In this document: positions 14,851 to 22,990 of the stretch, piece after piece | Layout of the letters: each line of letters starts with the position of its first letter | How positions within the stretch are numbered: the stretch's first letter is position 1 | Assembly (NCBI GenBank): GCA_020248905.1 | Contig: JADCGR010000028.1 | Span: 1-34,971 of the forward strand | Source of the DNA: Curvibacter sp. | Lineage (GTDB): Bacteria > Pseudomonadota > Gammaproteobacteria > Burkholderiales > Burkholderiaceae_C | Reading direction: 5' to 3' | DNA: 34,971 nt | Translations under genes and position numbers: made by a program | The notes under the pieces: generated by a model | What the model was told of the DNA's origin: nothing | What the model saw: the letters and a program-made list of their open reading frames with translations, nothing else | Database searches by the model: none

Positions 14851-16323
14851 ATGGAGAAAAAGGACGTGCTGCCGCGAGATGCCCAGAGCATTCTAGAGCT
14901 GGCGGCCCGATCCATGTTCGACCTCTTTGCCAACGCCAGCGAGGGCATGCTGCTGGTGGACCGTAACGGCAGGGTGGTCTGGGTCAACGAACAGTACAAG
15001 AGATTCCTGCCCGCTCTGGGCTACGAGCGGGTGGAGGACTTCGTGGGTCAGCCGGTCTCCAGCGTGGTGCAGAATACCCAGATGCACCGTGTGCTGGAGA
15101 CGGGCGAGCCTATTCTCATCGACTTGCTGAGCAATCGCGCCGGCACCTTTGGCGTGAGTCGCATCCCGCTGCGTGACAGCTCGGGCGAGGTCATTGGCGC
15201 CCTGGGCATCGTGCTCTTCGACCACGCCAAGGCCCATCTGCAACCGCTGATCACCAAGTTCACGGCGCTGCAGCGTGAACTGGACGATGCGCGGCGCGAA
15301 CTCGCCAGCCAGCGCAGCGGGACGCGCCGCGCGAAGTACAGTTTTGCCAGCTTTGTGGGCGGCAGTGCTGCGGTGGTGGAGGTCAAGCGCCTAGCCCGGC
15401 GAGCGGCTCAGTCGGCTAGCCCGGTGCTGCTGCTGGGGGAGACCGGCACAGGCAAGGAGTTGCTGGCGCACGCCATCCACGCTGTGTCCGCGCGCGCCAG
15501 CGGGCCCTTTGTCACGGTCAATATCGCGGCGGTGCCCGACACGCTGCTCGAAGCCGAGTTCTTTGGCGTGGCGCCCGGCGCGTACACTGGCGCAGATCGC
15601 AAGGGGCGCGACGGCAAGCTCAAGCTGGCAGATGGGGGGACGCTTTTCCTCGACGAGATCGGTGACATGCCGCCGGGCCTGCAGGCCAAGCTGCTGCGGG
15701 TCTTTCAGGAGGGCGAGTTCGAGCCCTTGGGTTCGAACCGCCTGATGCGCTTCGAGGCCAAGGTCATTGCTGCCACGTCGCGCGACCTGGGGCAGCTGGT
15801 ACGCGAAGGGCGCTTCCGCGAGGACCTCTATTACCGCCTCAACGTGCTGCCTATCCGTGTGCCACCTCTGCGCGAACGCAGCAGCGATATCGCAGCCCTG
15901 GTCGAGGCCCTGGGCGAGGACATTGCCCAGCGCAGTGGCCTGCCGCAGCCCGAGGTGTCGGCCGATGCGCTGGATCTGCTGGCCGCGCAGCGCTGGCGCG
16001 GCAATGTGCGCGAGCTGCGCAATGTGCTGGAGCAGGCCAGCCTGCTTGGCGACAGCAGCCGCATCGATGGCGCGCGAATCGCCCAAGTGCTGGGCGAGAC
16101 CGGCATCGGGCAGCTGGAAGCGCCCGCGCCTGCGGCCTTGCCGACTCGCCCGATCGGCCCTCTGCGCCCCTTGCCCGAGCAGGTGGCGGAACTGGAGCGC
16201 ACGGCTATTGCCGCAGCCCTCCAAGCCTGTGGCGGCAACAAGGTGGCAGCGGCTCGGATGCTGGGGATTTCGCGTGCCACACTCTATGAAAGGCTGACAG
16301 AGCAGCCCGATTCTCTTGCCTGA
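14851..16323 (+). CDS. Sigma-54-dependent activator, PAS-AAA-Fis
   Basis: 490 residues. A PAS domain (about 20-125, LFANASEGMLLVDRNGRVVWVNEQYKRF) probably senses a ligand. A coiled-coil linker (135-160) leads to the AAA+ domain with Walker A GETGTGKE (196-203), GAYTGA (243-248, a Tyr form of the GAFTGA loop that contacts sigma-54), Walker B GGTLFLDEIGD (262-272) and RFREDLYYRL (321-330). A Fis-type helix-turn-helix (GNKVAAARMLGISRATLYERL) ends it. There is no receiver domain. ATG 14851 keeps the PAS domain whole; an upstream TTG at 14779 would run into the pseudogene. A sigma-54 promoter lies about 100 bp beyond its stop, so it most likely controls the importer that follows. Confidence 0.93.
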   Translation: MEKKDVLPRDAQSILELAARSMFDLFANASEGMLLVDRNGRVVWVNEQYKRFLPALGYERVEDFVGQPVSSVVQNTQMHRVLETGEPILIDLLSNRAGTFGVSRIPLRDSSGEVIGALGIVLFDHAKAHLQPLITKFTALQRELDDARRELASQRSGTRRAKYSFASFVGGSAAVVEVKRLARRAAQSASPVLLLGETGTGKELLAHAIHAVSARASGPFVTVNIAAVPDTLLEAEFFGVAPGAYTGADRKGRDGKLKLADGGTLFLDEIGDMPPGLQAKLLRVFQEGEFEPLGSNRLMRFEAKVIAATSRDLGQLVREGRFREDLYYRLNVLPIRVPPLRERSSDIAALVEALGEDIAQRSGLPQPEVSADALDLLAAQRWRGNVRELRNVLEQASLLGDSSRIDGARIAQVLGETGIGQLEAPAPAALPTRPIGPLRPLPEQVAELERTAIAAALQACGGNKVAAARMLGISRATLYERLTEQPDSLA

Positions 16324-16347
16324 CATTTATGCAAATGCCTTTTGTTA

Positions 16348-16363
16348 AGACACTTACATGTCT
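16348..16363. promoter_or_regulatory. Candidate activator-binding site upstream of the sigma-54 promoter
   Basis: AGACA, 6 bases, TGTCT is a perfect inverted repeat nested in a looser one (AAATGCC near 16334 and GGTCATTT near 16371). It sits about 65-80 bp upstream of the -24 element, the normal place for an enhancer-like site of a sigma-54 activator. Assignment to the adjacent activator is inferred. Confidence 0.5.
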
Positions 16364-16425
16364 GAAATAAGGTCATTTGATTTCGAATCCTTGAATAAAA
16401 TCAATGTAATCAATGACTTGCAAGC

Positions 16426-16441
16426 TGGCATGGCCCCTGCT
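16426..16441 (+). promoter_or_regulatory. Sigma-54 (-24/-12) promoter for the Liv-type operon
   Basis: TGGCATGGCCCCTGCT matches the TGGCAC-N5-TTGC(A/T) consensus with GG and GC exactly 10 bp apart. It lies 38 bp before the binding-protein ATG and directly downstream of the sigma-54 activator gene. Confidence 0.82.
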
Positions 16442-16478
16442 TATCGTTAAAGACAACTACTCTTACGAGGAGACTTTC

Positions 16479-17678
16479 ATGCAACGTCGTCATTGGATCG
16501 TACGCGCAGCCCTAAGTGGCGTCACATTGGCTGCTTTTGGCATGTCGGGCGGAGCTCTGGCCCAGACCAAGGAGATCCGCATTGCGCACATCTACAGCAA
16601 AACCGGCCCCCTTGAGGCTTACGGCAAGCAGACGCAGACCGGGCTGATGATGGGGCTGGACTATGCCACCGGCGGCACCATGTCCGTGGCGGGCAAGAAG
16701 ATCGTCGTGATCGAGAAGGACGACCAGGGCAAGCCTGACCTGGGCAAGAGCCTGCTGGCCGCCGCCTATAGCGACGACAAGGTCGACCTGGCTGTCGGCC
16801 CCACCGCTTCGCCGGTAGCCTTGGCCATGCTGCCCGTGGCCGAGGAGTACAAGAAGATCTTGCTGGTCGAGCCCGCCGTGGCCGATTCCATCACTGGCGA
16901 CCGGTGGAACAAGTACATCTTTCGCACTGGTCGCAACAGCAGCCAGGATGCCATCGCCAATGCCGTGGCCCTGGACAAGGACGGCGTGAGCATCGTCACC
17001 ATGGCGCAGGACTCGGCCTTCGGCAAGGACGGCGTCAAGGCCTTCCGGGAGGCACTCAAGAAGGCCAAGCTCGTGCACGAGGAATACCTGCCACCGGCCA
17101 CCACTGACTTCACTGCGGGCGGCCAGCGCATGATCGACAAGCTCAAGGGACTGCCGGGTCGCAAGGTGATCTTCATCATCTGGGCGGGCGGCAACCCGTT
17201 CAAGATCGCCGACATGGATCTCAAGCGCCACGGCATCGAGATCGCCACGGGCGGCAACATCCTGCCGGCGATGACGGCCTACAAGCAGTTCCCGGGTATG
17301 GAAGGCGCCGCCTACTACTACTTCGGTATCCCTAAGAATCCGGTCAACGAAGCCCTCGTGGCCCGGCACTACAAGGAATTCAAGACCCCGCCGGACTTTT
17401 TCACGGCCGGTGGCTTCAGCGCGGCCATGGCCATCGTGACGGCCCTCAACAAGACCAATGGCGATACCGGCACCAACACGCTGATCAAGACCATGGAGGG
17501 CATGAGCTTCGATACGCCCAAGGGCAAGATGACCTTCCGCAAGGAAGACCACCAGGCCATGCAGAGCATGTACCACTTCAGGATTAAGGTGGACCCGGCG
17601 TTCACCTGGGGCGTGCCCGAGCTCGTGCGCGAGATCAAGGCCGAGGAAATGGCCGTTCCGATCCGCAACACGCGCTGA
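16479..17678 (+). CDS. Periplasmic binding protein of a Liv-type ABC importer
   Basis: 399 residues with a signal peptide (MQRRHWIVRAALSGV, cleavage after ALA near residue 27). The mature part has the type 1 periplasmic fold of LivJ-like proteins: IRIAHIYSKTGPLEAYGKQTQTGL, an N-terminal lobe with VDLAVGPTASPVALAM, and a FFTAGGFSAAMAIVTAL segment in the C-lobe. Such proteins bind branched-chain amino acids, amides, aromatic acids or other organic acids. GAGGAG lies 6 bp before the ATG at 16479; an upstream ATG at 16413 lies before the sigma-54 promoter and is rejected. It is the first gene of an operon with four transport genes and a hydrolase. The ligand is unknown. Confidence 0.92.
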   Translation: MQRRHWIVRAALSGVTLAAFGMSGGALAQTKEIRIAHIYSKTGPLEAYGKQTQTGLMMGLDYATGGTMSVAGKKIVVIEKDDQGKPDLGKSLLAAAYSDDKVDLAVGPTASPVALAMLPVAEEYKKILLVEPAVADSITGDRWNKYIFRTGRNSSQDAIANAVALDKDGVSIVTMAQDSAFGKDGVKAFREALKKAKLVHEEYLPPATTDFTAGGQRMIDKLKGLPGRKVIFIIWAGGNPFKIADMDLKRHGIEIATGGNILPAMTAYKQFPGMEGAAYYYFGIPKNPVNEALVARHYKEFKTPPDFFTAGGFSAAMAIVTALNKTNGDTGTNTLIKTMEGMSFDTPKGKMTFRKEDHQAMQSMYHFRIKVDPAFTWGVPELVREIKAEEMAVPIRNTR

Positions 17679-17693
17679 CGTCCGTCAGGTGTC

Positions 17694-17734
17694 GAGCGTT
17701 GAGCCTTGATCGATACAAGACCCGCTCAACGCTC
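17694..17734 (+). other. Stem-loop after the binding-protein gene
   Basis: GAGCGTTGAGC (17694-17704) can pair with GCTCAACGCTC (17724-17734), 11 bp, around a loop that itself contains CTTG/CAAG. It starts 15 bp after the stop codon. Because the downstream array repeats the 3' arm, several alternative hairpins are possible. Confidence 0.6.
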
Positions 17735-17815
17735 AAACGCTCAACGCTCAACGCTCAACGCTCAACGCTTAACGCTTAACGCTTAACGCTTAACGCTTAA
17801 CGCTTAACGCTCCAA
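17723..17815 (+). repeat. 7-bp tandem repeat array (CGCTCAA / CGCTTAA)
   Basis: Six CGCTCAA units (the second with one extra A) run from 17723 to 17765, then six CGCTTAA units to 17807, then a variant CGCTCCAA. The clean switch from one unit type to the other suggests growth by slippage or unequal exchange. The array is non-coding, between the binding protein and ATPase genes, and ends 25 bp before the next ATG. Confidence 0.95.
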
Positions 17816-17840
17816 CGAGGTGCGCCGAGGGGCACGACAC

Positions 17841-18605
17841 ATGCTGGAAACTCGCGGTCTTACGATACGCTTTGGTGGTCATGTGGCGGTCAACACAGTC
17901 TCTTGCCGTTTCGAGGCGGGCACACTGACGGCTATCGTTGGCCCTAACGGGGCTGGTAAGACCACGTACTTCAACCTGATCTCGGGGCAGCTGCGCGCTA
18001 GCGCAGGGCAGGTACTGCTGGGCGGTCGCGATCTCTCGGCCCTGCCAGCCTCCGCGCGAACGCGAGCCGGCCTGGGCCGGGCTTTCCAGCTGACCAATCT
18101 CTTTCCCAATCTCACCGTACTGGAAAACGTGCGCCTGGCTGTGCAGGCCGCGCTGGACGGTCCGCACCGCCGCGGCCTCAACCTCTGGAGCATTTGGAGC
18201 GACTATGCGCGGCTGACCGAGCGCGCACACGAGATACTGGAATCCGTGGCCATGAGTGCGCAGCAGGATCTGCCCGTGGCTGGCCTGCCGCACGGCGACC
18301 AGCGCAAGTTGGAAGTGGCGCTCTTGATGGCTCTGAACGCGCAGGTCTATATGTTCGACGAACCCACGGCCGGCATGAGTCACGACGAGGCGCCGGTCAT
18401 CCTCGACCTGATCCGCCGGCTCAAGCAGGACAAGCGCAAGACCATCCTGCTGGTGGAGCATAAGATGGACGTAGTGCGCGAGCTGGCCGATCGAATCATC
18501 GTGCTGCACAACGGCACGCTCGTGGCCGACGGCGAACCGGCCGAGGTTATTGCCTCCCCTGTGGTTCAAGAAGCCTATCTCGGTGTGAGCAAGGAGCCGG
18601 CATGA
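17841..18605 (+). CDS. livG: Liv-type ABC importer ATPase 1 (LivG family)
   Basis: 254-residue ATPase. Walker A is GPNGAGKTT (34-42), the Q-loop region AFQLTNLFPNLTVLENV (81-97) is typical of LivG, the signature is the variant LPHGDQRKLE (149-158), and Walker B is YMFDEPTAG (170-178). The LivG-specific insertion (about 105-125) is present. ATG 17841 follows GAGGGG by 8 bp; a GTG at 17820 would add seven residues and is less likely. It overlaps the next gene by 4 bp. With LivF it drives the LivHM channel. Confidence 0.93.
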   Translation: MLETRGLTIRFGGHVAVNTVSCRFEAGTLTAIVGPNGAGKTTYFNLISGQLRASAGQVLLGGRDLSALPASARTRAGLGRAFQLTNLFPNLTVLENVRLAVQAALDGPHRRGLNLWSIWSDYARLTERAHEILESVAMSAQQDLPVAGLPHGDQRKLEVALLMALNAQVYMFDEPTAGMSHDEAPVILDLIRRLKQDKRKTILLVEHKMDVVRELADRIIVLHNGTLVADGEPAEVIASPVVQEAYLGVSKEPA

Positions 18606-19327
18606 GCGATCACCTGCTCACCCTCGAAGGGGTGCACACGCACATTGGGGCGTATCACATCCTCCACGGTGTCGATTTGGCCGTGCCGCGCGGCCAGCTG
18701 ACACTGCTACTTGGCCGCAACGGTGTGGGTAAGACCACGACCCTGCGCACCATCATGGGCCTGTGGCTTGCCTCGCAAGGCCGCATCACCTTCGCCGGTC
18801 AGGACATCACGGCGATGCCCACGCCATCCATTGCAGCGTTGGACATTGCCTACGTGCCCGAGAACATGGGTATCTTCGCCGACCTCACGGTTAAGGAAAA
18901 CATGCTGCTGGCCGCTCGCCAAGCGCGCCGTGCCTGCGAGATCGATGAAGCGCGCCTGCAGTGGATTTTTCAGCTCTTCCCCGCCGTGGAGAAGTTCTGG
19001 AACCACCCGGCCGGCAAGCTGTCGGGCGGCCAGAAGCAGATGCTGGCCGTCTCGCGCGCCATTGTCGAGCCGCGCCGACTGCTCATCGTTGACGAGCCCA
19101 GCAAGGGCCTGGCGCCGGTGATGGTGGACAACATGATCGCTGCCTTTCAGCAGCTCAAGGGCAGTGGCGTGACCCTCCTGCTCGTCGAACAGAACCTGAA
19201 TTTCGCCCAGCGTCTGGGCGACAGCGTGGCCGTGATGGACAACGGGCGGGTGGTCTATGCCGGCAGCATGCAGGCGCTGGCGAGCGACGAAGAACTGCAG
19301 CAGTCGCTGCTCGGGCTGGCGCTATGA
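18602..19327 (+). CDS. livF: Liv-type ABC importer ATPase 2 (LivF family)
   Basis: 241-residue ATPase with Walker A GRNGVGKTT (38-46), the LivF-type segment YVPENMGIFADLTVKENMLLAA, a canonical LSGGQ signature and Walker B LLIVDEPSKGLAP. It starts in the ATGA of the livG stop and ends in the ATGA of the livH start, so the three genes are translationally coupled. It is the second nucleotide-binding subunit of the importer. Confidence 0.94.
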   Translation: MSDHLLTLEGVHTHIGAYHILHGVDLAVPRGQLTLLLGRNGVGKTTTLRTIMGLWLASQGRITFAGQDITAMPTPSIAALDIAYVPENMGIFADLTVKENMLLAARQARRACEIDEARLQWIFQLFPAVEKFWNHPAGKLSGGQKQMLAVSRAIVEPRRLLIVDEPSKGLAPVMVDNMIAAFQQLKGSGVTLLLVEQNLNFAQRLGDSVAVMDNGRVVYAGSMQALASDEELQQSLLGLAL

Positions 19328-20304
19328 ATAAGGACTTCGATGTCAAGCCGCTGCTGCTCGCCCCTGTGCTGGCGCTGGCCGCGCTGCCGCTGATCGGATC
19401 GGGATCCACCTGGCTCACGCTGACCATCGCGGGACTGGCTATGGGCATGATCATCTTCATCATCGCCTCGGGTCTGACCCTGGTCTTTGGCCTTATGGAC
19501 GTGCTCAATTTCGGTCACGGCGTCTTCATCGCACTGGGCGCCTTCGTGGCGACCACCGTGCTGGGCGCCATGGGCGACTGGACCGGCTCGCAGGATCTTT
19601 GGCGCAACCTTGTGGCCGTGCTACCCGCCATGGTGGTGGCCATGCTCGTGGCGGGCGCAGTGGGCCTGGCCTTCGAGCGCTACATCGTTCGGCCGGTCTA
19701 CGGCCAGCACCTCAAGCAGATTCTCATCACCATGGGCGGCATGATCATTGGCGAGGAGCTGATCAAGGTCATTTGGGGGCCGTTGCAGATCGCGCTGCCC
19801 CTTCCTGAGGGCATGCGCGGCGCCGTACTTCTGGGTGACGCCTCCATTGAAAGATACCGCCTGATTGCCGTGGTCGTGGGCCTGGCCGTTTTCGCGGCCC
19901 AGGCCTGGACGCTCTCGCGCACCAAGATCGGCCTGTTGATCCGCGCCGGCGTGCAGGACCGCGAGATGGTTGAGGCTCTGGGCTACCACATTCGTCGGCT
20001 TTTCGTGGGCGTTTTCGTCATGGGCAGCGCGCTGGCTGGTCTGGGCGGCGTGATGTGGGGCTTGTACCAGCAGAACGTCGTGCCGCAGATGGGCGCGCAG
20101 GTCAACGTGCTGATCTTCATCGTCATCATCATCGGAGGCCTGGGCTCCACGGCCGGGGCGCTGATCGGCGCGCTGTTGGTCGGCCTCATGGCCAATTACA
20201 CCGGCTTTCTCTTGCCTAAGGTGGCGCTGTTCTCCAACATAGCGCTCATGGTCGCCATACTGCTTTGGCGTCCGCAAGGTGTTTACCCGGTTGCGAACCG
20301 CTGA
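19324..20304 (+). CDS. livH: Liv-type ABC importer permease 1 (LivH family)
   Basis: 326-residue inner-membrane protein with eight or so helices. The LivH marker GLTLVFGLMDVLNFGHGVFIALGAF (about 51-75) and a late IGGLGSTAGALIGALLVGL segment are both present. About 35 residues longer than typical LivH; the central part (GPLQIALPLPEGMRGAVLLG) carries a periplasmic loop. The last hydrophobic helix ends LLWRPQGVYPVANR. Gene order binding protein-G-F-H-M is one of the standard Liv arrangements. Confidence 0.93.
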   Translation: MNKDFDVKPLLLAPVLALAALPLIGSGSTWLTLTIAGLAMGMIIFIIASGLTLVFGLMDVLNFGHGVFIALGAFVATTVLGAMGDWTGSQDLWRNLVAVLPAMVVAMLVAGAVGLAFERYIVRPVYGQHLKQILITMGGMIIGEELIKVIWGPLQIALPLPEGMRGAVLLGDASIERYRLIAVVVGLAVFAAQAWTLSRTKIGLLIRAGVQDREMVEALGYHIRRLFVGVFVMGSALAGLGGVMWGLYQQNVVPQMGAQVNVLIFIVIIIGGLGSTAGALIGALLVGLMANYTGFLLPKVALFSNIALMVAILLWRPQGVYPVANR

Positions 20305-20314
20305 GGCCAGGACC

Positions 20315-21403
20315 ATGCTGACCCGCCTCATCTCCAACGACCTGCCGCGCAGTCGCATCCTGGCGCTGATCCTGCTGGTCATATTGATTGCGCTTGCCAT
20401 CGCGCCCTTTATCGTGCCTGGCGTCAAGGCGCTCAATGTGGCCGCCAAGGTGCTGATCTTCATCGTGTTGGTCGCTAGCTTCGACCTGCTGCTGGGCTAC
20501 ACCGGCATCGTGAGCTTCGCACACACCATGTTCTTTGGCATCGGGGCCTACGGCATCGCCATTGCCAGTACGCGCCTGGGCGCGAGCTGGGGTGCCTTGG
20601 CAACCGGCCTCGGCCTGGCACTGCTCCTCACGCTGGTGCTGGCCCTGGTGATCGGCCTCTTTTCGCTGCGCGTGCGTGCCATTTTTTTCGCCATGATCAC
20701 GCTGGCCGTGGCGGCCGCCTTCCAGACCCTGGCCTCGCAGATGTCGGACCTCACGGGGGGCGAGGACGGCCTCAGCTTCAAGCTGCCTGCGGTGCTGCAG
20801 CCCAGTTTTGAGTTCTTCGAGGAGCCCGTGTTGGGTGTGATGATCGACGGCAAGTTCCTCAGCTACTACCTGTTGTTTGCCCTAACGCTGCTGTTGCTGT
20901 TGGCCCTGCTGCGCATCGTCAATTCACCCTTTGGCCGGGTGCTTCAGGCCATCCGCGAGAATGAGTTCCGAGCCGAGGCCCTGGGCTATCGCGTCGTGGT
21001 CTACCGCACGCTGTCCAGCGTGATATCGGCGCTGTTTGCCTGCCTGGCCGGCGCCATGCTCGCCGTCTGGCTGCGTTACAACGGGCCCGATACCTCGCTG
21101 TCCTTCGAGATCATGATGGACGTGCTGCTCATCGTCGTCATCGGTGGCATGGGCACGGTCTATGGCTCGGTTATCGGTGCTGTGCTCTTCGTGGTCGCGC
21201 AGAGCTATCTGCAGGACCTGCTGCGCCTGGGCCATGAGGCTGCGGCCGGGCTGCCCGCGCTCGCTGCGCTTCTCTCACCCGATCGCTGGCTGCTCTGGCT
21301 CGGCCTGCTGTTCGTTCTGTCGGTCTATTACTTTCCCACCGGCGTGGTGGGGCGTCTGCGCGCTGCGGCGGCGCGCTCATCCAGGGCTGGCGGTGCACTG
21401 TGA
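20315..21403 (+). CDS. livM: Liv-type ABC importer permease 2 (LivM family)
   Basis: 362-residue membrane protein with the LivM marker LLGYTGIVSFAHTMFFGIGAYG, the LRVRAIFFAMITLAVAAAF segment, and a GGMGTVYGSVIGAVLFV C-terminal motif. I start it at ATG 20315, 10 bp after livH; a frame from 20279 would overlap livH and adds 12 residues. The stop overlaps the hydrolase GTG (GTGA). It forms the channel with LivH. Confidence 0.93.
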   Translation: MLTRLISNDLPRSRILALILLVILIALAIAPFIVPGVKALNVAAKVLIFIVLVASFDLLLGYTGIVSFAHTMFFGIGAYGIAIASTRLGASWGALATGLGLALLLTLVLALVIGLFSLRVRAIFFAMITLAVAAAFQTLASQMSDLTGGEDGLSFKLPAVLQPSFEFFEEPVLGVMIDGKFLSYYLLFALTLLLLLALLRIVNSPFGRVLQAIRENEFRAEALGYRVVVYRTLSSVISALFACLAGAMLAVWLRYNGPDTSLSFEIMMDVLLIVVIGGMGTVYGSVIGAVLFVVAQSYLQDLLRLGHEAAAGLPALAALLSPDRWLLWLGLLFVLSVYYFPTGVVGRLRAAAARSSRAGGAL

Positions 21404-22269
21404 CTCCGGCCTCACAATACCTGTCCTGTGCCGGTCGTGAGATCCACTGTACCGTCTGGGGTGCGAACCAACCGCGCGACGTGATTGCCTGGCACGGCCT
21501 GGCCCGCACAGGGCGTGACATGGATGAGCTCGGGCAGCATCTGGCGGCCCACGGTTACCGCGTGATCTGCCCCGATACCCTAGGGCGTGGCTACAGCCAG
21601 TGGAGCCCCGAGCCCGAGCAGGAGTACTGCCTTGCCTTCTATGCGCGTATCGCGGCCGATCTTTTCGCGCAGCTGGACATCAGGTCGGCACACTGGGTGG
21701 GCACTTCCATGGGCGGGGCCATCGGCACGCTCTGCGCGGCTGGCCTGCAGCAGCCGCAGTTGCGGGGGCGAATCAACAGCCTGGTGCTCAACGATAACGC
21801 ACCCCAGCTGGCTGATGCCGCCATCGCGCGCATCCGCGCCTACGCTGGCAATCCTCCCGTCTCCAACACCCTGAGCGAGCTGGAGGCCTTTTTTCGCGAG
21901 GCTTATCGGCCATTTGGCTGGCTCAGCGACGAGCAGTGGCGCCGCCTGACCGAGACCTCGATGCGCCGCCTGCCGGACGGCCGCGTCACGCCGCACTACG
22001 ACCCGGCCATGGTGCAGCAGTTCGTCAATCACCCGGACGATTACCTGCTGTGGGAGCATTACGATCGCCTCACGCAGCCGGTGCTGTTGCTGCGCGGCGC
22101 CGAGTCTGATCTGGTGCTGCCCGAGGTGGTGGATCGCATGCGGAGTCGGGGACCCGGGCAGGCGGGGCGCCTGCAGGTGATCGAGGTGCCGGGCTGCGGC
22201 CATGCGCCGGCGCTCAATGTGCCGGCGCAACTAGACGCCGTACTGGCTTTCATCCGCGCCTGCGACTGA
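21400..22269 (+). CDS. Alpha/beta-hydrolase in the importer operon
   Basis: 289 residues, alpha/beta-hydrolase fold. The nucleophile elbow is G101-T-S103-M-G-G, the oxyanion region HG at 32-33, and the likely acid and base are Asp237 (RGAESDLVLP) and His268 (PGCGHAP). No signal peptide, so cytoplasmic. It begins with GTG overlapping the livM stop, which makes it part of the importer operon. A natural reading is that it cleaves an ester, lactone or C-C bond in the imported compound. Members of this family include ring-cleavage product hydrolases, lactonases and esterases; the motifs do not separate these. Confidence 0.9.
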   Translation: MTPASQYLSCAGREIHCTVWGANQPRDVIAWHGLARTGRDMDELGQHLAAHGYRVICPDTLGRGYSQWSPEPEQEYCLAFYARIAADLFAQLDIRSAHWVGTSMGGAIGTLCAAGLQQPQLRGRINSLVLNDNAPQLADAAIARIRAYAGNPPVSNTLSELEAFFREAYRPFGWLSDEQWRRLTETSMRRLPDGRVTPHYDPAMVQQFVNHPDDYLLWEHYDRLTQPVLLLRGAESDLVLPEVVDRMRSRGPGQAGRLQVIEVPGCGHAPALNVPAQLDAVLAFIRACD

Positions 22270-22336
22270 GCCCGCGTCCGAGGGTGCGGCGTGAGGCCTT
22301 GGGCAAAATGCCGTCTGTTCCAATTTTGGAGACGTC

Positions 22337-22990
22337 ATGGCATTGAGCATCTACGGCATACAGGCCTCACGCGCGCTGCGCCCCCTGTGGGCCGCGACCG
22401 AACTGGGCCTGGATTTCGAACACGTGCAGACCGATTACCGCGTGGGGGACTCTCGTGCCCCGGATTTCCTAGCGCTCAATCCCAATGGCCACATCCCTGT
22501 GGTGGTCGACCACCGGCCCGAGGGAGAGGTGATCGTTTGGGAAAGCATGGCCTGTGCGCTCTACGTCTCCCGCCAGCACGGTCTGGCCGATGGCCGCAGT
22601 ATTACACCCGCGACGCCGCGCGAGGATGCCGAGGCCCTGCGCTGGTCTTTCTGGGTCACGACCGAGGTGGAGAAGGATGCGCTCAGCGTGCTCATGCACC
22701 GCCTCTCCATGGCGCCCGAGCAACGCAGGCCAGAGCTGGCCGACAAGGCCGAACAGCGACTGCATGTCCCCCTGCGCGTTCTTGAGCAGCATCTCGCGGC
22801 ACAGCAGGCGCGTGGTGAGGCGCATATCGCCGCCGATCGCTTCACCGTGGCCGACCTCTGCGTGGCCAGCGTGCTGCTCTGGGTGCGCGCCGCGCGAGAA
22901 CTGATGGCGAAGTACCCCGTGACCAGTACCTGGCTGTCGGCGTGTCTGGCGCGCCCGGCTTATCAGGCTCTGCGCCCAAAGAGAGACTAG
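22337..22990 (+). CDS. Glutathione S-transferase family protein
   Basis: 217 residues. An N-terminal thioredoxin-like domain (1-82) has SIYGIQASRALRPLWAATELGLDFE, NPNGHIPVVVD with the cis-proline, and the ES pair (WESMA) that contacts glutathione. A helical C-terminal domain ends with FTVADLCVASVLLW, the usual N-capping aspartate motif. GGAG lies 6 bp before ATG. It is 67 bp after the hydrolase gene, so it may be cotranscribed and assist in catabolism or detoxification. Its stop codon overlaps the hemH stop in a CTAG. Confidence 0.9.
   Translation: MALSIYGIQASRALRPLWAATELGLDFEHVQTDYRVGDSRAPDFLALNPNGHIPVVVDHRPEGEVIVWESMACALYVSRQHGLADGRSITPATPREDAEALRWSFWVTTEVEKDALSVLMHRLSMAPEQRRPELADKAEQRLHVPLRVLEQHLAAQQARGEAHIAADRFTVADLCVASVLLWVRAARELMAKYPVTSTWLSACLARPAYQALRPKRD

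Noticed and set aside
14709-14999. 96-residue minus-strand frame overlapping the sigma-54 activator start
   Set aside because: Its first part is antisense to the PAS region and its end is one wrong frame of the Hsp15 remnant.
16413-16478. Upstream ATG extension of the Liv-type binding protein
   Set aside because: It would put the start codon before the sigma-54 promoter and spoil the signal peptide; the ATG at 16479 has a strong ribosome site.
17723-17815. Possible CRISPR array or phase-variable coding repeat
   Set aside because: Units are 7 bp with no spacers, and no reading frame of a gene passes through the array.
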